This document shows, piece by piece, positions 23,653 through 33,970 of a stretch of 45,453 bases of DNA. The stretch is from Owenia fusiformis (taxonomy: Eukaryota; Annelida; Polychaeta; Sabellida; Oweniidae). Location of the stretch: positions 1-45,453 of the forward strand of contig CAIIXF020000041.1 in assembly GCA_903813345.2 (NCBI GenBank). Reading direction: 5' to 3'. The notes below the pieces were generated by a model that searched no databases, had not been told where the DNA came from, and worked only from the letters and a program-made list of their open reading frames with translations. Made by a program: the position numbers and the translations under genes. Position 1 is the first letter of the stretch. Every line of letters starts with the position of its first letter.

Positions 23653-24560
23653 CAGAAAATATCTTGCCTTTATGCCAATTTTGTTAAGTTTGTACCACAG
23701 ACAGTCCCCGTTACGCTACAGAACGCTTTTGTCATGTCGATATAGCATGTAAATGTACTTTGTTTTCCTAGCTTTCTATTATTTATTATTGAATACAGAG
23801 AGTGCACTTGGTCAAGACATCCACGCTCAGGTCGGAACCCATTCTGTTCATCCACCAGGAGCTTATTCAATTCAAGATATTTGGACAGTCTCTTATTAAG
23901 CGTGTCACAGTAGACTTTACATGGAATTGAATTGAGTACCTCTGCTGGTATACCATCAATTCCCACTATTTTAGCACGCGCTACTGCATCTGCCACTTCC
24001 TCTAGTGATATAGGGCTATTTAACATTTCATTTGTGTAAGGGTCATGGTTATTGTCCATGCTATTAACTTCTAGCTTAATCTGCTTAATCTGGTATATCT
24101 TTTGTGCGTTCATTGGCGATTCCTATTTTTCCTATTTTCTGCCAGAAATTTCTTTAATTACTTTGATTATACAGATCTAATAGCTTTTGTTGTTCCTTCA
24201 GTTGATATGACCTTTTGCATTTCCTTAGAAGCTTATCAAAGTGTCTCCTTTCAATACAATATGCAGCTTTCAAATGGCGACGTTGACCAGTGTCCCTGCA
24301 TTTCAGCCATATAGATTCAGCTTCTTTGGATTTATTCCACTGAGTTTGAAGATCATTATTCCAATAGGCATTTCCATATTTAGATTTCACTTTAATAGGT
24401 TCAAATACACGCTCCATTTCTCCATTTAATACAGCAACAAATTCTCCATAGATTGTATTAATTTTTTCCCTCATTGAAGCATCTGGTTCTATTTGATTAA
24501 TTGCATTTTTGACTTTATTCACAAGATTGATGTCCTGTAGAAAATCTTGTGGGGGACATT

Positions 24561-25460
24561 TTACTTTATATTGCTTAGTGCCATTGATACATTACCAGCT
24601 TCAAACAGATTTGTAATTTTGGTAATTGGCATGAATTTAAAAACACATTGAACTATTGAATGATGATCTGGAATATGTTGAGGAACACTGAGATTAAATT
24701 GCTGAATAATGTCTGACATTTTAAGGACTTTCCAGTCACTGAAATCTGTAATTTGTTCATGAGTAGTACAGATGTAATCGACAACAGACTTTCCTTTTGT
24801 GGAAATGCATGTCCAATCGTCATGGCCTAATGTGCAACCATTGAGGGTACATATGTTTGTATCAACAAGAAAGTTCATAAAAAAGTCACCAAATGCATTA
24901 TCGGTGTAGTCAATGACAGCTCTTGGGGGGATGTTATCCACACCTTCAATATAATCACTGGCGGATCCCAATCTAGAGTTGAAGTCACCAAGGATACATA
25001 TGGAACCCTCATTCTGGTAGGAATACACTCCTTGTATGAGGTTATTGAAAAAAGTCTGTGGGTCATTATTTCTAGTACATCTCGATAGAGGGGTTAAATA
25101 GCAGCTACATAAGTTAATTGAAATATCAGAATTCTTTGCGGATAGATTTAGCCATAGAATGTCTTGGTCAGATCTGTCAAGCACCTGGCATTCAAAGTCA
25201 TTTAAAACATCATTTTCAACTAGAATGCCACCACCACCTGCCCCTCCACGAGCATTAGCATGCGTTTAGTTCTGTTGTTACCGAACAATGTATAGCCATC
25301 TATCTTCAAGCCTTCATCATTGCGTAGGAATGTTTCGTTTAAACTAAAAATATCAATTTCGAGGTTGGCAATTACAGCTTTCCTAAAACTAGCATTCTCA
25401 TTTTCCCGTAGTGAGAAACCATTTACGTTCCAAGTTGCGAGCTTAAGCTGACACCGGCAG
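24561..25460 (-). pseudogene. LINE B endonuclease (APE/exonuclease-phosphatase fold)
   Basis: The N-terminal ATWNVNGFSLREN (about 25440) and the following DIFSLNETFLR match the first motifs of APE-like nickases. GDFNSRLGSASDYIEG supplies the catalytic GDFN motif, CISTKGKSVVDYI the later S-x-VDYI motif, and PDHHSIV the final DH motif. The catalytic residues appear intact, but a frameshift separates the N-terminus (about 25260) from the rest. The enzyme nicks target DNA to prime reverse transcription. Confidence 0.82.
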
Positions 25461-26189
25461 TCCCCCTATTGTGTATTTGTATTTAGTCGTTGGAGGTTGT
25501 TATATATAAATAGTCATATTTCAATAGTCATTGAGTAGGGATTAGTTATGTTTGCAATTTGTTGACCTACTTATTTTTAGAGAGAGGAAGGTCATGATGA
25601 ATTCTTGCTTTGTTCAAATAACATTTGTTCAAATGATGTAAAAAATCTAGGTAAGGACCAGGCGTTGTGCAAAAATGGAACTTTTCTGCAATTTTCAACA
25701 TGTAATAAAATGATATCAGCCATTTTGAAAATCCTTAGAATGATTGGGACAGTTGTGTTTTATATATTTGAGTATACTTTCTTTATTCATATTATCATTT
25801 CATGAACTATATATGTATGCTTGCACTGGAGCATGACCTCTTGAGAAGCATATATCTTTACCATGGCTCTAAGCAACATAATAACATGCAATTCCTTTCA
25901 AAACATTCATATGAGATGATTGTTGTAAAATTATTTTATCTTCATGTGTCAGGCGTCATTTTTGTCAATAAATAATTTTTTATATAATCACAGTTGACTG
26001 GCTGGTCATACCAATGTTTATATTTAGATATCCAATTCAACTTTATTGTGCAGAAGAAATATATACTGTAAGTCACAATCAGTAGGTGGGAAAACGACAT
26101 TTGCTAATAAAATGCCCAAAGCAAAAGTACATTGTATGAGTGAACTGCAAGCTCCCATTACCACCTGTATGGAGACTGAGGGTTACATC
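25461..26189. other. No gene recognised
   Basis: AT-rich sequence. A 66-codon frame at 25605-25805 ends in a hydrophobic stretch with no recognised motif. Residual coding of the SWIM pseudogene may start near 26060 but cannot be followed with confidence. Confidence 0.4.
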
Positions 26190-26534
26190 TAAATCGTAGT
26201 GGACACTCTTATGATCAAGCCAACCAATCTAAAGATCGTCAAGTAGATGGGAAATATACCACCATTGTTAAAAAAGAAACATATGACCTAATTTGTGCAA
26301 AAGCCCAGTAATCGGTTTGAGTCCTCATTATGCATGGATGCAGTATAACCCAGATCCAGATGTATGTAATAGCATTGATGCAATCATTGGATGGTGTTGT
26401 ACATGCCCAGTTGGGAGTAGGATTGCAGGCACAAGGTGTATAAAAGCAAAAAGAAATGCACAAAGTTTGACATTTTAAAATCTAAAGATATGTCTGAAAT
26501 GTTGTCATCTGAAGAATATGATGATAGCTCATAA
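26190..26534 (+). pseudogene. SWIM zinc-finger protein fragment, C-terminal, frameshifted
   Basis: Three frames together give the end of a SWIM-type protein: DGKYTTIVKKETYDLICAKA (about 26246-26305), then IIGWCCTCPVGSRIAGTRC (about 26376-26430), then an acidic tail MSEMLSSEEYDDSS before TAA at 26532-26534. SWIM domains use CxC...CxH to bind zinc; here the CTCPVGSR part is present but the expected later Cys-x-His is damaged (TRCIKA). Proteins with this GWxCTCxVGxR pattern are abundant and often transposon-linked in cnidarians and molluscs. The N-terminal catalytic part is absent. Confidence 0.6.
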
Positions 26535-26599
26535 AATCTTTTATTACATGTATTTAAATGAACAAACACACGAATGTGCTCATCAATAGTTATGTAAAG

Positions 26600-27020
26600 T
26601 CCAAAGTAATTTTCTAGAAATTGTTATATTTTATGTGTTTTCAAATGTTGCTCTTTGTGCTTCCTCACTGTGATGTTAAAAAATAAATTCAGCATTTTAG
26701 TGCCACTTAAAAGCAAACTGTATATGAGCAATTGGTCCCGAAGCAGATCAATATATAATTGATTGATATGCATTTCTGACTTGTTCATTACTTCATGTGT
26801 TTTTTTAATGTTGCCCCTTGTTCTTTCTCATTGTGATGTCAATTAAATAAAATATATATTCTTTTCTGACATAGTTTTGCAAACTTTTTATAAACAATTG
26901 ATCTCAACGAAGTATAAAGAAGATCACTATTCAATATTTTGTTTGCATTTTTGACTTGTTATATTTCATATGTTTTTTCTAATGTTGCCCATTATGCTTT
27001 GTCATTATATGTAAGATAAT
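26600..27020. repeat. Three diverged tandem units of about 170 bp
   Basis: The block TTTCATGTGTTTT...AATGTTGC-CYTTGTGCTTTCTCATTGTGATGT occurs near 26628, 26792 and 26966, each followed by a stretch with AGCAATTG or AACAATTG and GATCA. It lies just downstream of the SWIM pseudogene's stop codon, so it may derive from its 3' region. Confidence 0.55.
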
Positions 27021-27794
27021 ACCAAGCGGATCAATTAAAAAGTCTTAAATGACTGAAAATAATGATTATTTTGATAATAAATAGAAACAGACGTGGCAAT
27101 AATGATGTGAAAAAAGTAATATTGCCTTGAAAAGGTCATTTTATACACATTAATAGAATGACCTATATTTTGAAATATAAAGGTCAGAATGACCTAATTT
27201 TTGGGATCTGGTTATCAACCAAAGTCTCTTCTTTGATATCCTGTACAATGTTTTCTAAATATCTTGGGGGCTAATATAGGGTCTTAAAGACACTCTTCCT
27301 TTATAATTCTAGTTTACACTCTAACCCCTAGAAATGCATAAGATACTCTGTTTGTCTACTTGTATTGTTTAGTATATTTTTAAAGTACTTTATTAACATC
27401 TAACAGTCATCCGATAAACCACTAATTAAAAACAGACAAATAAAAACAATTACATAATCATTGCTAATAAGCCGACTAGGTTGCTCATGAACACCAAATG
27501 CAAGGTATAGTAGGGTGATCATGAGTTTATTCCCTTCGTGGTGTTAGGATTTTAAGTAGGGTAGGGAGTGGTTGACCTTCACTGGCCCTGTTACCCATTG
27601 AACTGCCTGTAGAACGGATGAAGTAAATTTCTTTTATATCTAAATGTTTTAGTCACGTTGTCAATCGTTTACAGTCATTTATGGCAATTTTAAGATAAAG
27701 ATAGGTACGATATTAACACAATATCTAGAGTAGTGAATATTATTCCACGTTGCTGAATGGATAGTCTGTTTAAACTTAATTAAATAACACTAAA
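27021..27794. other. No gene recognised
   Basis: AT-rich sequence without visible coding or large repeats. GGTCATTTTAT / GGTCAGAATGACC repeats occur near 27136-27195. Confidence 0.4.
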
Positions 27795-28516
27795 TGCAAA
27801 GGGGGGAGGTGAAAGTATCGCAACAGATTTTGGACAGTCATATGTTGTATTTTGACTATTTTCTGAGGATTTGAACAGGTGCATATGTTAGACCAATGCA
27901 TTACCTCCAGGAAAGGCACTCCTAGAAATGATAAAAAAAATGTCGACTTTGAGACAGGGAAGATGCAAACAACCCACCCACGTGTTTTTTTAAATGCTTT
28001 CCTGATTTTCAACCCCTTCCATCCCTGCTTTTTTAATTTTTCTTCCATCAATATGTTGTGTTTTGTCGCATGGTTAACCCCTTTAAAGGAATAAGTGAAA
28101 AACAGGTAAAGTGGAAAACAATATTTCCCATAGGGAAAACTCATGCGATCCATTGCTTTCAGCTAATTTTGGTCACCCATAATGGATATCTTTAAAATCC
28201 CCAAAGGGATCATTTATTCCTTCAAAGGGTTAACTATGTGTCAAAACTCAACATATCGATGCAACAAAAATTAAAAAAGCAGGGGTGGAAGGGGTTGAAA
28301 ATCAAGAAAACATTTCAGAAAAAACATGTGGGTGGGTTGTTTGCATCTTCCCTGCCTCAAAGTCGAAATTATTTTATCATCTCTAATGAGTGCTTTTCCT
28401 GGAGGTAGTGCATTGATCTAACATATGCACCTGTTTAGATCCTCAGAGAATAGCCAAAATCTAACATATGACTCAGCTGTTAGAAATATGTTGCGATACT
28501 TTCCCTCCTCCTTTAT
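27795..28516. repeat. Long inverted repeat with about 310-bp arms
   Basis: The left arm (27795-28100) and right arm (28195-28516) are inverted copies at roughly 85% by eye, with blocks GAAAGTATCGCAACA, AACAGGTGCATATGTTAGA, TTACCTCCAGGAAA, GGGAAGATGCAAACAACC and GGTTAACCCTTT-like ends near the spacer. The spacer is about 90 bases. It is a fold-back transposon or an inverted duplication; transcripts across it would form long double-stranded RNA. The open frames in each arm mirror one another and are not taken as genes. Confidence 0.8.
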
Positions 28517-28932
28517 TTTATTCATGGCATTTTTGATATATAATTGCGAGTACTATGAAGTATCATGGAATGATCGCCGAAATAGACACGTGGGTATGAG
28601 GAAGAACATCTTAGGTAGAAGTCAAGTAATGTTAGTTTGTAGAATATAGAACATTCTTACCTTTTTTGCTCCATTCTAGCGAATGTTGTATTCCGTGTTC
28701 TTACAAAACACGTCTAAATCGTTTGAAAAAAAAACACATATTAGGGCCCAAATGAAATATGTGACATATGTTCAAATATGTTCAAAAATGGGCCCCTAAA
28801 TCCAACTTTTTGGCCAAACTTTGGAAATTTAAGGCCCATTTTTGATTATTTGGCCTTAAAAGGCAAGTGATGCCTTACTATGGCACTTACTATTTATTTG
28901 ATCATTGATTGATTTCAAACTCTGTATTCAAG
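28517..28932. other. Non-coding before candidate exon
   Basis: Contains a GGGCCCAAATGAAATATG / ATGGGCCCCTAAA pair and several GGCC-A motifs at 28744-28865, otherwise featureless. It would be the 3' end of an intron if the next exon is real. Confidence 0.4.
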
Positions 28933-29084
28933 TACATCATGGACAATTGAAGAGAATACAGATGATACTGGAGGAGGTAATGAACAATTTGCAGATTTTG
29001 GTTTGCCAAAGACAAAGAGGAGACGACTCGAAACACAAGGTGAGGAACTGACTCAACCACTAAGGAAGGCGCTTCAAAACGAAG
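28933..29084 (+). CDS. Candidate exon with basic NLS-like motif
   Basis: An open segment starts after ...CTGTATTCAAG and ends at GAAG followed by GTAAGA, a strong donor. It begins with one base of a split codon, matching the phase-2 end of the candidate exon at 17812, and ends in phase 1. The product is polar: SWTIEENTDDTGGG, then FADFGLPKTKRRRLETQG (KTKRRR resembles a nuclear-localisation signal), then EELTQPLRKALQNE. No known domain. The donor and composition look exon-like; the long 11-kb intron full of LINEs is plausible but unproven. Confidence 0.4.
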
Positions 29085-29603
29085 GTAAGATGCACAATTA
29101 TATGACAAATATATAGTATTACATTAGGTGAAGATGTGGTCTCTTGATCTTGATGAGAAAATTAAATATCTATAATGTGGTACATACAGGTTGCCAGGTT
29201 GCAATTATGATTTGTTTGTAAACAACTTAATTAGACTTAAATAGGTCTGACGCACGGTCCGTATATACAAATATATAATATAGCCCGTTCGTGTGCTTGA
29301 ATTCTATCCCATCGTGAAATATTGTTGCAAAACAAGACAAACTGTCAGGAAAAGGAAAGAAAATGACATCTTAATATTTTTAAACAGTCCATTCAATACT
29401 ACGTGCGACAGATGAATAAATTTTACATAACTCATCCAAATAGTATATGAAGATGAGGTTTTATACTCGAACCGAAAGATCCGACCCGATCAAAGCTACG
29501 ATCCGAAGGAATCGTGTGAGGCAGGTGCATATCCTTTTTTGATTTGTTTTTGACCACTTTAAAATGAAAACATACCAAAAAGCATTCAAACATCGTATTT
29601 GAT
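29085..29603. other. No gene recognised
   Basis: AT-rich sequence after the candidate exon; no motif, repeat or RNA structure could be supported. Confidence 0.4.
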
Positions 29604-29977
29604 CAGGGTTCTCAATAGGCTTTTAGACTCCAGAGATTACCCGGAGTCTAATTTCTTAAAACCCTCTTGCTCCAGAGTCTGATATCTTTTCCGGAGTCTA
29701 AAGTGTTTTTTCCGGAGTCTAATTTTACATTTTTGTCCCATTATTTGCGGTAAAACTCTTGAGAATATACATAAAACTGGAAGGAATAGGAAGTCAGACA
29801 CCTTTTAGAAATAAATATTGGGATTAAAATAGCAAAATAATCTTAAGAAATATGTTGAAAAGTATACTAATAGTATATCTCTGATCTCACATGGGGGAGA
29901 AGTAGTCGCAATACCGCGAAAATAGTCACAATACCTCTAAAAACCCGGGTTCTAAAAATTTCCTGGTGAGAACCCTG
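29604..29977. mobile_element. 374-bp MITE with TTGAT target duplication
   Basis: It starts CAGGGTTCTCAATAGG and ends with the complement of CAGGGTTCTCACCAGG (11 perfect terminal bases, 13 of 16 overall). TTGAT directly flanks both ends (29599-29603 and 29978-29982). Inside, GGAGTCTAA or a close variant recurs at least four times between about 29624 and 29725 in both orientations. There is no coding. A 5-bp duplication excludes simple Tc1/mariner and Harbinger; the superfamily is not identified. Confidence 0.75.
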
Positions 29978-29982
29978 TTGAT

Positions 29983-30912
29983 TAACATAACTTAACAAAA
30001 GATGGTACATTTACCTGTGTATGACGAGAATGGAGAAGAAATTCACTATCTTCTCTTTTTTGCATATACATGTATGTCTACATCGCAGTTGAATACAATG
30101 TTGTTGAGTGATCAAATACTTACACGACATTTTTAGTCTAATAGTTATATACTTATGTTTTAACATTGCATAAAAAATGCTTTAATAATCTCACTAGATT
30201 AACAATATTGTCGGATCTCTTGCACATGAACTGAATCACCAGGATAGGGATTATTATTCCATGGGGGCGATATTGTTGAAATGAATACGAAAAGCATTTC
30301 TGCTTGGAAAACCAAGACTGAAATAAGTGAATTTCCCGTCGATATTGGATATTTGGGCATGATGTTTTTATTTTTTACAATACTCACACAATCTGTAATC
30401 GATCTCTTTCATATTTATAAATAGCACTTGCTAATTATACCCTATAATTTCTCAATAAGGATTTCCAAACATGTTTCTTACATGTTGCTGAGAAAATGCT
30501 TGTCAAAAAAGCGACTAACCTCTTTGGACACCTGATGTATTTTGTCATTACTGCTAAAGAATTCAATGACCCTGTACAATTAAAAACAAACTAATGTACA
30601 AGCACTGAAAAAGCCAAATATCGTTTGTACTATATCCGACAAATAGTTTGAGTTTCATCTAAAATATGGGCGAGAATAGTTTCTCCCATATTCCTAAAAA
30701 CGGAACACTTTAATATAAGTCCTGATATACTCTCTCGTAAGCCCATATAAACTGAAATAAGTTGCATATATCATTGCAGAGTGTATATCTTTACTGAACT
30801 ATTTTCCACTTATACGCCTCATATGAGGAATCAAACCTACTGTATGCGGTGAAAAACAACTTATATTAAATAAAAACAGACTATATCAAACTATACTTGG
30901 CTTATTCTTCTC
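29983..30912. other. No gene recognised
   Basis: AT-rich DNA with short frames only (one of 62 codons at 30199-30387, minus). No recognisable motif, repeat or RNA structure. Confidence 0.4.
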
Positions 30913-31125
30913 TTATTCTACCTCAAAACAAACTATACGCATCCAATACGCGATATTACGCAATAGCTTCAGTTCCCGAGTTTGTTGTTTTAACAGATTA
31001 AACACTGTGGCTAGTCGATCTATGTGGATGCAGTCAGGCACATGTAATGTTACGTGAGTGCCCGCTTCTGTACTTTTCAATGGAAGAATTTTGCACTTCT
31101 GTTTAGATAATCTATATTCACTCAT
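30913..31125 (-). CDS. Small hypothetical ORF with the DCIHIDRLATV module
   Basis: The 70-codon frame is polar and coding-like. It runs from MSEYRLSKQKCKILPLKSTE through DCIHIDRLATVFNLLKQQ to a basic/hydrophobic tail with LKLLRNIAYWMRI. The 36 bases at 31001-31036, coding VTDCIHIDRLATV in part, are identical in reverse complement to 38159-38194, and the flanking 36 bases are also related. Another copy edge is at 1-14. The protein family is unknown; it may be an exon copied by a transposon. It stops about 80 bases before the TIR element at 31208. Confidence 0.3.
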   Translation of the reverse strand: MSEYRLSKQKCKILPLKSTEAGTHVTLHVPDCIHIDRLATVFNLLKQQTRELKLLRNIAYWMRIVCFEVE

Positions 31126-31957
31126 CCGTGTATATCATACTTCATTGATTTACAAAACCAAAGCTACGCTATAAACACACATTTGAAAGGTTAAGCTTTG
31201 CATATTAGTCCACGGTATGAAATTTCTAGGACGTCTAATTAAGGAGTTGGTGGCACCATATCTGCATAATGATATTTGAGCTTATATTTAGATACCTACA
31301 TGTGTCCCGCGTTTAATTTTCGTATAGCCGAGATAAATACGGCGGGCTTTTAGGCCGAATAATGCATGTCATTATCAGGGGTCAAAAAACGTGTAAAACG
31401 TTTTTCGTATTTTTATCATAATTTAAAGTACAAACATTAAAAGAAAATCACATGAAAATATTTTTAATATATACATCAAGTTTCTTGGCTATAATTTTGC
31501 GGTATGTGTTCCTTGAAATACCTTATATATAAAAAATCAAGGTTTCAACATTTTATGTCGTTTTGGAGATATTGGTGAAGCAATCAATATATTGGCACCT
31601 TTATTACCTGTGAATAACACATGGTTATAATATGTCCGTTTTTTACTAAATTAGTTGTAATACATTTTGAGATATGGACAGCCGTATTCAGGGGTCAATT
31701 GCCAATAAAGGGAGACTCGTTGTTCTTCCTTGTCTAATACCGTCTGCGATTGAAAATTGTTGCATATGGTTGAACATGAATTGGTTGCTTATATAAGAAC
31801 CATATCTTCAACATTTGACTACATGGATCTTTGAGAAATGTCGGCAATAATGTAAAAATGAATCGATGTAATGCATCGCAGTGACAAATATAATTGTTGT
31901 TATATTATACTGTTTTTTACACATTAATAAAAAATCAGAATTCTGAAGTAACAAAAC

Positions 31958-32326
31958 ATGAATGCACAAGTGGAAATGGAAAAGGCACAGCAACAAATGG
32001 AATGTGTTCAAGAGTCTACTAATATAAGGGAATATCAAAGCATTAACATGCAAAATGCCAACGCATATTCGTTACATACACCGAACGCCGAATATGTACT
32101 GTCAATGGACTTTATGTTGGAAACTATAACAATATGTCATACCACTCTTGGTGGTGACATAAGAAACACTAGCAATCCCAAAGTCAAACGTCTATCAACC
32201 CCTCCCGACCCACGAGCTAAGTATAAACATCATTCCCAGACCATTACACCAAGTAACACCTCATTATACTCGAGTCATTACAACACAAATTTAATAAAAA
32301 TACAAATTGTGAGCCAATACTCATAA
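31958..32326 (+). CDS. Hypothetical ORF within the TIR element
   Basis: The 122-codon frame has polar, Gln/Asn/Thr-rich composition (MEKAQQQMECVQES, then a hydrophobic SMDFMLETITI patch, then a Pro/Lys-rich KVKRLSTPPDPRAK). There is no domain or signal peptide. An in-frame TAA lies nine bases upstream, so it must start at this ATG or at a splice acceptor (CACAAG at about 31972 would fit a phase-1 exon). It lies between the left inverted-repeat region and the first fold-back. It may be captured gene sequence. Confidence 0.3.
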   Translation: MNAQVEMEKAQQQMECVQESTNIREYQSINMQNANAYSLHTPNAEYVLSMDFMLETITICHTTLGGDIRNTSNPKVKRLSTPPDPRAKYKHHSQTITPSNTSLYSSHYNTNLIKIQIVSQYS

Positions 32327-32834
32327 CAATACTAATAGTATATTAGATATACAATATTTAGAATTTGGTCTTAATGCTTTGAGATAGATATTATGATTCG
32401 TTTAACGTTTAAAAGGGTCAGCATCCCACTGCAAACCTAAAGCCTTCAGTTTTAGCAATTTAATTGACAATGCCTAAAATAATCCCCACATCCTTCAGCA
32501 TCTCGAGTACATAAACTTAAACGGTCAGTTTAAATCAGTGACTATAGCATTTGGATTCACTCGCATAAACCAATCCTCTCATGAAAGCTCTTATATAGAA
32601 CTAATAATTCGTTTATAAATCACAGGTAATATTGCCTAACATAATGCATTCGCAAAAAAGTAACATCTCACATGAAAAATCAAAAACATAATAGCCTCAT
32701 GAATATACTCACAAACACGAATACCTCACATATAAATCGTAACTGAAATAACAACTTCTTCAGTATAGTATATTCCTCGCTTATTATGTGGTACTGTATA
32801 AAATGCACTCAAAAAACCTCATACTCCACATCAC

Positions 32835-33237
32835 GCGGTACTAATTTCGACCGTTAATTTGAATTTTTGACCTACCAGGTGCTTGAAAATCAAGGATTGC
32901 GAGTCTCATACTGCACCGTTTTTCTTCAAACTTATACCATTAAAAGCAACACAAAATTGCCTTTCTGTCGGTGCATTACTTGATTGTAAAGAGTCCCTCG
33001 TTCACGCAGCGTTTTTGGTCCCCAGCTGTCGGAAGGCCTTCTTACAGCTGGGGACCAAAATGCCGCTGGAAGTAGGGTCTCTTATTAAGAGAATAATGTA
33101 CCATCAGAAAGGGATTTTTGTTATGCTTTGAATGGAACAAGTTTGAAGAAAAACGGTGCAGAATGAGACTCATAATCCTTGATTTTCAAACATCCGGTAG
33201 GTCAAAAATTCAAATTAACGGTCGAAGTTAGGACCGG
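32835..33237. repeat. Fold-back with about 110-bp outer arms and a 17-bp central stem
   Basis: Outer arms read GGTACTAATTTCGACCG through GTTTGAAGAAAAACGGTG in inverted copies (32835-32935 and about 33130-33237). In the centre, TTTTGGTCCCCAGCTGT and its exact complement (33014-33060) surround a 13-base loop region. Between the two sets the arms differ, so this looks like one hairpin element within another or a decayed long hairpin. An 82-codon frame through it is not considered a gene. Confidence 0.75.
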
Positions 33238-33359
33238 GTGCACATAAAAACTTGGATTAATCAAACGTTATAGGATGCGCGTCACATAAAAAAACAATAT
33301 AGCATCACAGAGTGCACTATTTGAAAGGAATACCTTTTATAAAATTTCAAATATTATCA

Positions 33360-33895
33360 CTACTACCCACCTAGTTACACAGACGTATCGTCAGTGTATC
33401 ATGGCTGAACTACTTCCGGGATTTGAATTTGGTAAGATATTTTTATTTCTCGATTTACATCTACTTATAAGTCACGATGTGGATTATAATTTGGCTAGAA
33501 GTTATGGGAGATAATCTAGTTTGAGAATGTGTCGATGGTTTTAGGTTTGGTATGTTAACAAAGACGCGTTTCACATATTTAGTCCCTCGCTTTTGTTACA
33601 CTGACGACCGGCATTAATATTGCCAATATTACACTGATATTGGTCGTTCGTCAGTGTAACAAAAGCGAGGGACTAAATACCTGAATTGTGTCTTTGTTAA
33701 CATATAAAACCTAAAACCATCGACACATTCTCAAACAAGACTATCTTCCTTAACTTCGAGGCAAATTATTATCCACAACGTGACTTATAAGTAGGTGTAA
33801 ATCGGGAAATAAAAAAATCTTACCGAAACCTAGTCCCGGAAGTAGTTCCGCCATGATACACTGACGATACGTCTGTGTAACTAGGTGGGTAGCAG
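33360..33895. repeat. Near-continuous 536-bp fold-back with mirrored gene starts
   Basis: Arms of about 260 bases are inverted copies around a spacer of roughly 20 bases near 33628. The outer ends read CCCACCTAGTTACACAGACG and its complement; the inner stem includes TAGTCCCTCGCTTTTGTTAC. Each arm holds an ATG followed by ten codons (MAELLPGFEF on plus, 33401-33431; MAELLPGLGF on minus, 33824-33854) and then a GTAAGA splice donor. The arms also share TCGTCAGTGTATCATGG before the ATG. It may be an inverted duplication of a gene's first exon or a MITE. Confidence 0.8.
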
Positions 33896-33970
33896 TGATT
33901 ATACAGAATATAGAATGAAGTTAAAAGAAACTTGTACTCCCCTAAAATAAAGTGTATGGATAGTACTCAC

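Larger units (their letters stand above)
22577..24522 (-). pseudogene. LINE B reverse transcriptase, interrupted
   Basis: The segment holds a connector (24154-24522, rich in Lys/Trp and typical of the region before RT), then GIDGIPAEVLN, QNGFRPERGCLDQVHS and YIDMTKAFCSV (23670-24113). After the inserted element the domain resumes at 23017 with ISSLYQDVSSSVRIN, KEGCVLSPTLFAIYINDL and VLLYADDIVLIAD, the intact YADD active site, then NQSKTKVVHYR. Frameshifts occur near 24.13 and 22.6 kb. Confidence 0.88.
21700..25460 (-). mobile_element. Antisense LINE B: near full-length APE-type retrotransposon
   Basis: Reading the minus strand from 25460 downward: endonuclease, connector, reverse transcriptase and a Cys/His C-terminus. 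The coding is broken by frameshifts, and a 0.64-kb insertion (23013-23652) interrupts the reverse transcriptase. The C-terminal part ends in a CILC-x(4)-CIEDEIHFL-x(2)-C pattern near 21840-21780, as in several Jockey/CR1-type LINEs. The 5' end begins just before ATWNVNG, with a stop immediately upstream; no ORF1 is seen. The total without the insert is about 3.1 kb. Confidence 0.88.

Noticed and set aside
27776-28153. 125-codon minus-strand open frame as a gene
   Set aside because: It lies in the left arm of a long inverted repeat; the right arm has a mirrored frame and no domain is seen.
32883-33131. 82-codon open frame as a gene
   Set aside because: It lies within a fold-back and is explained by the mirrored repeat.
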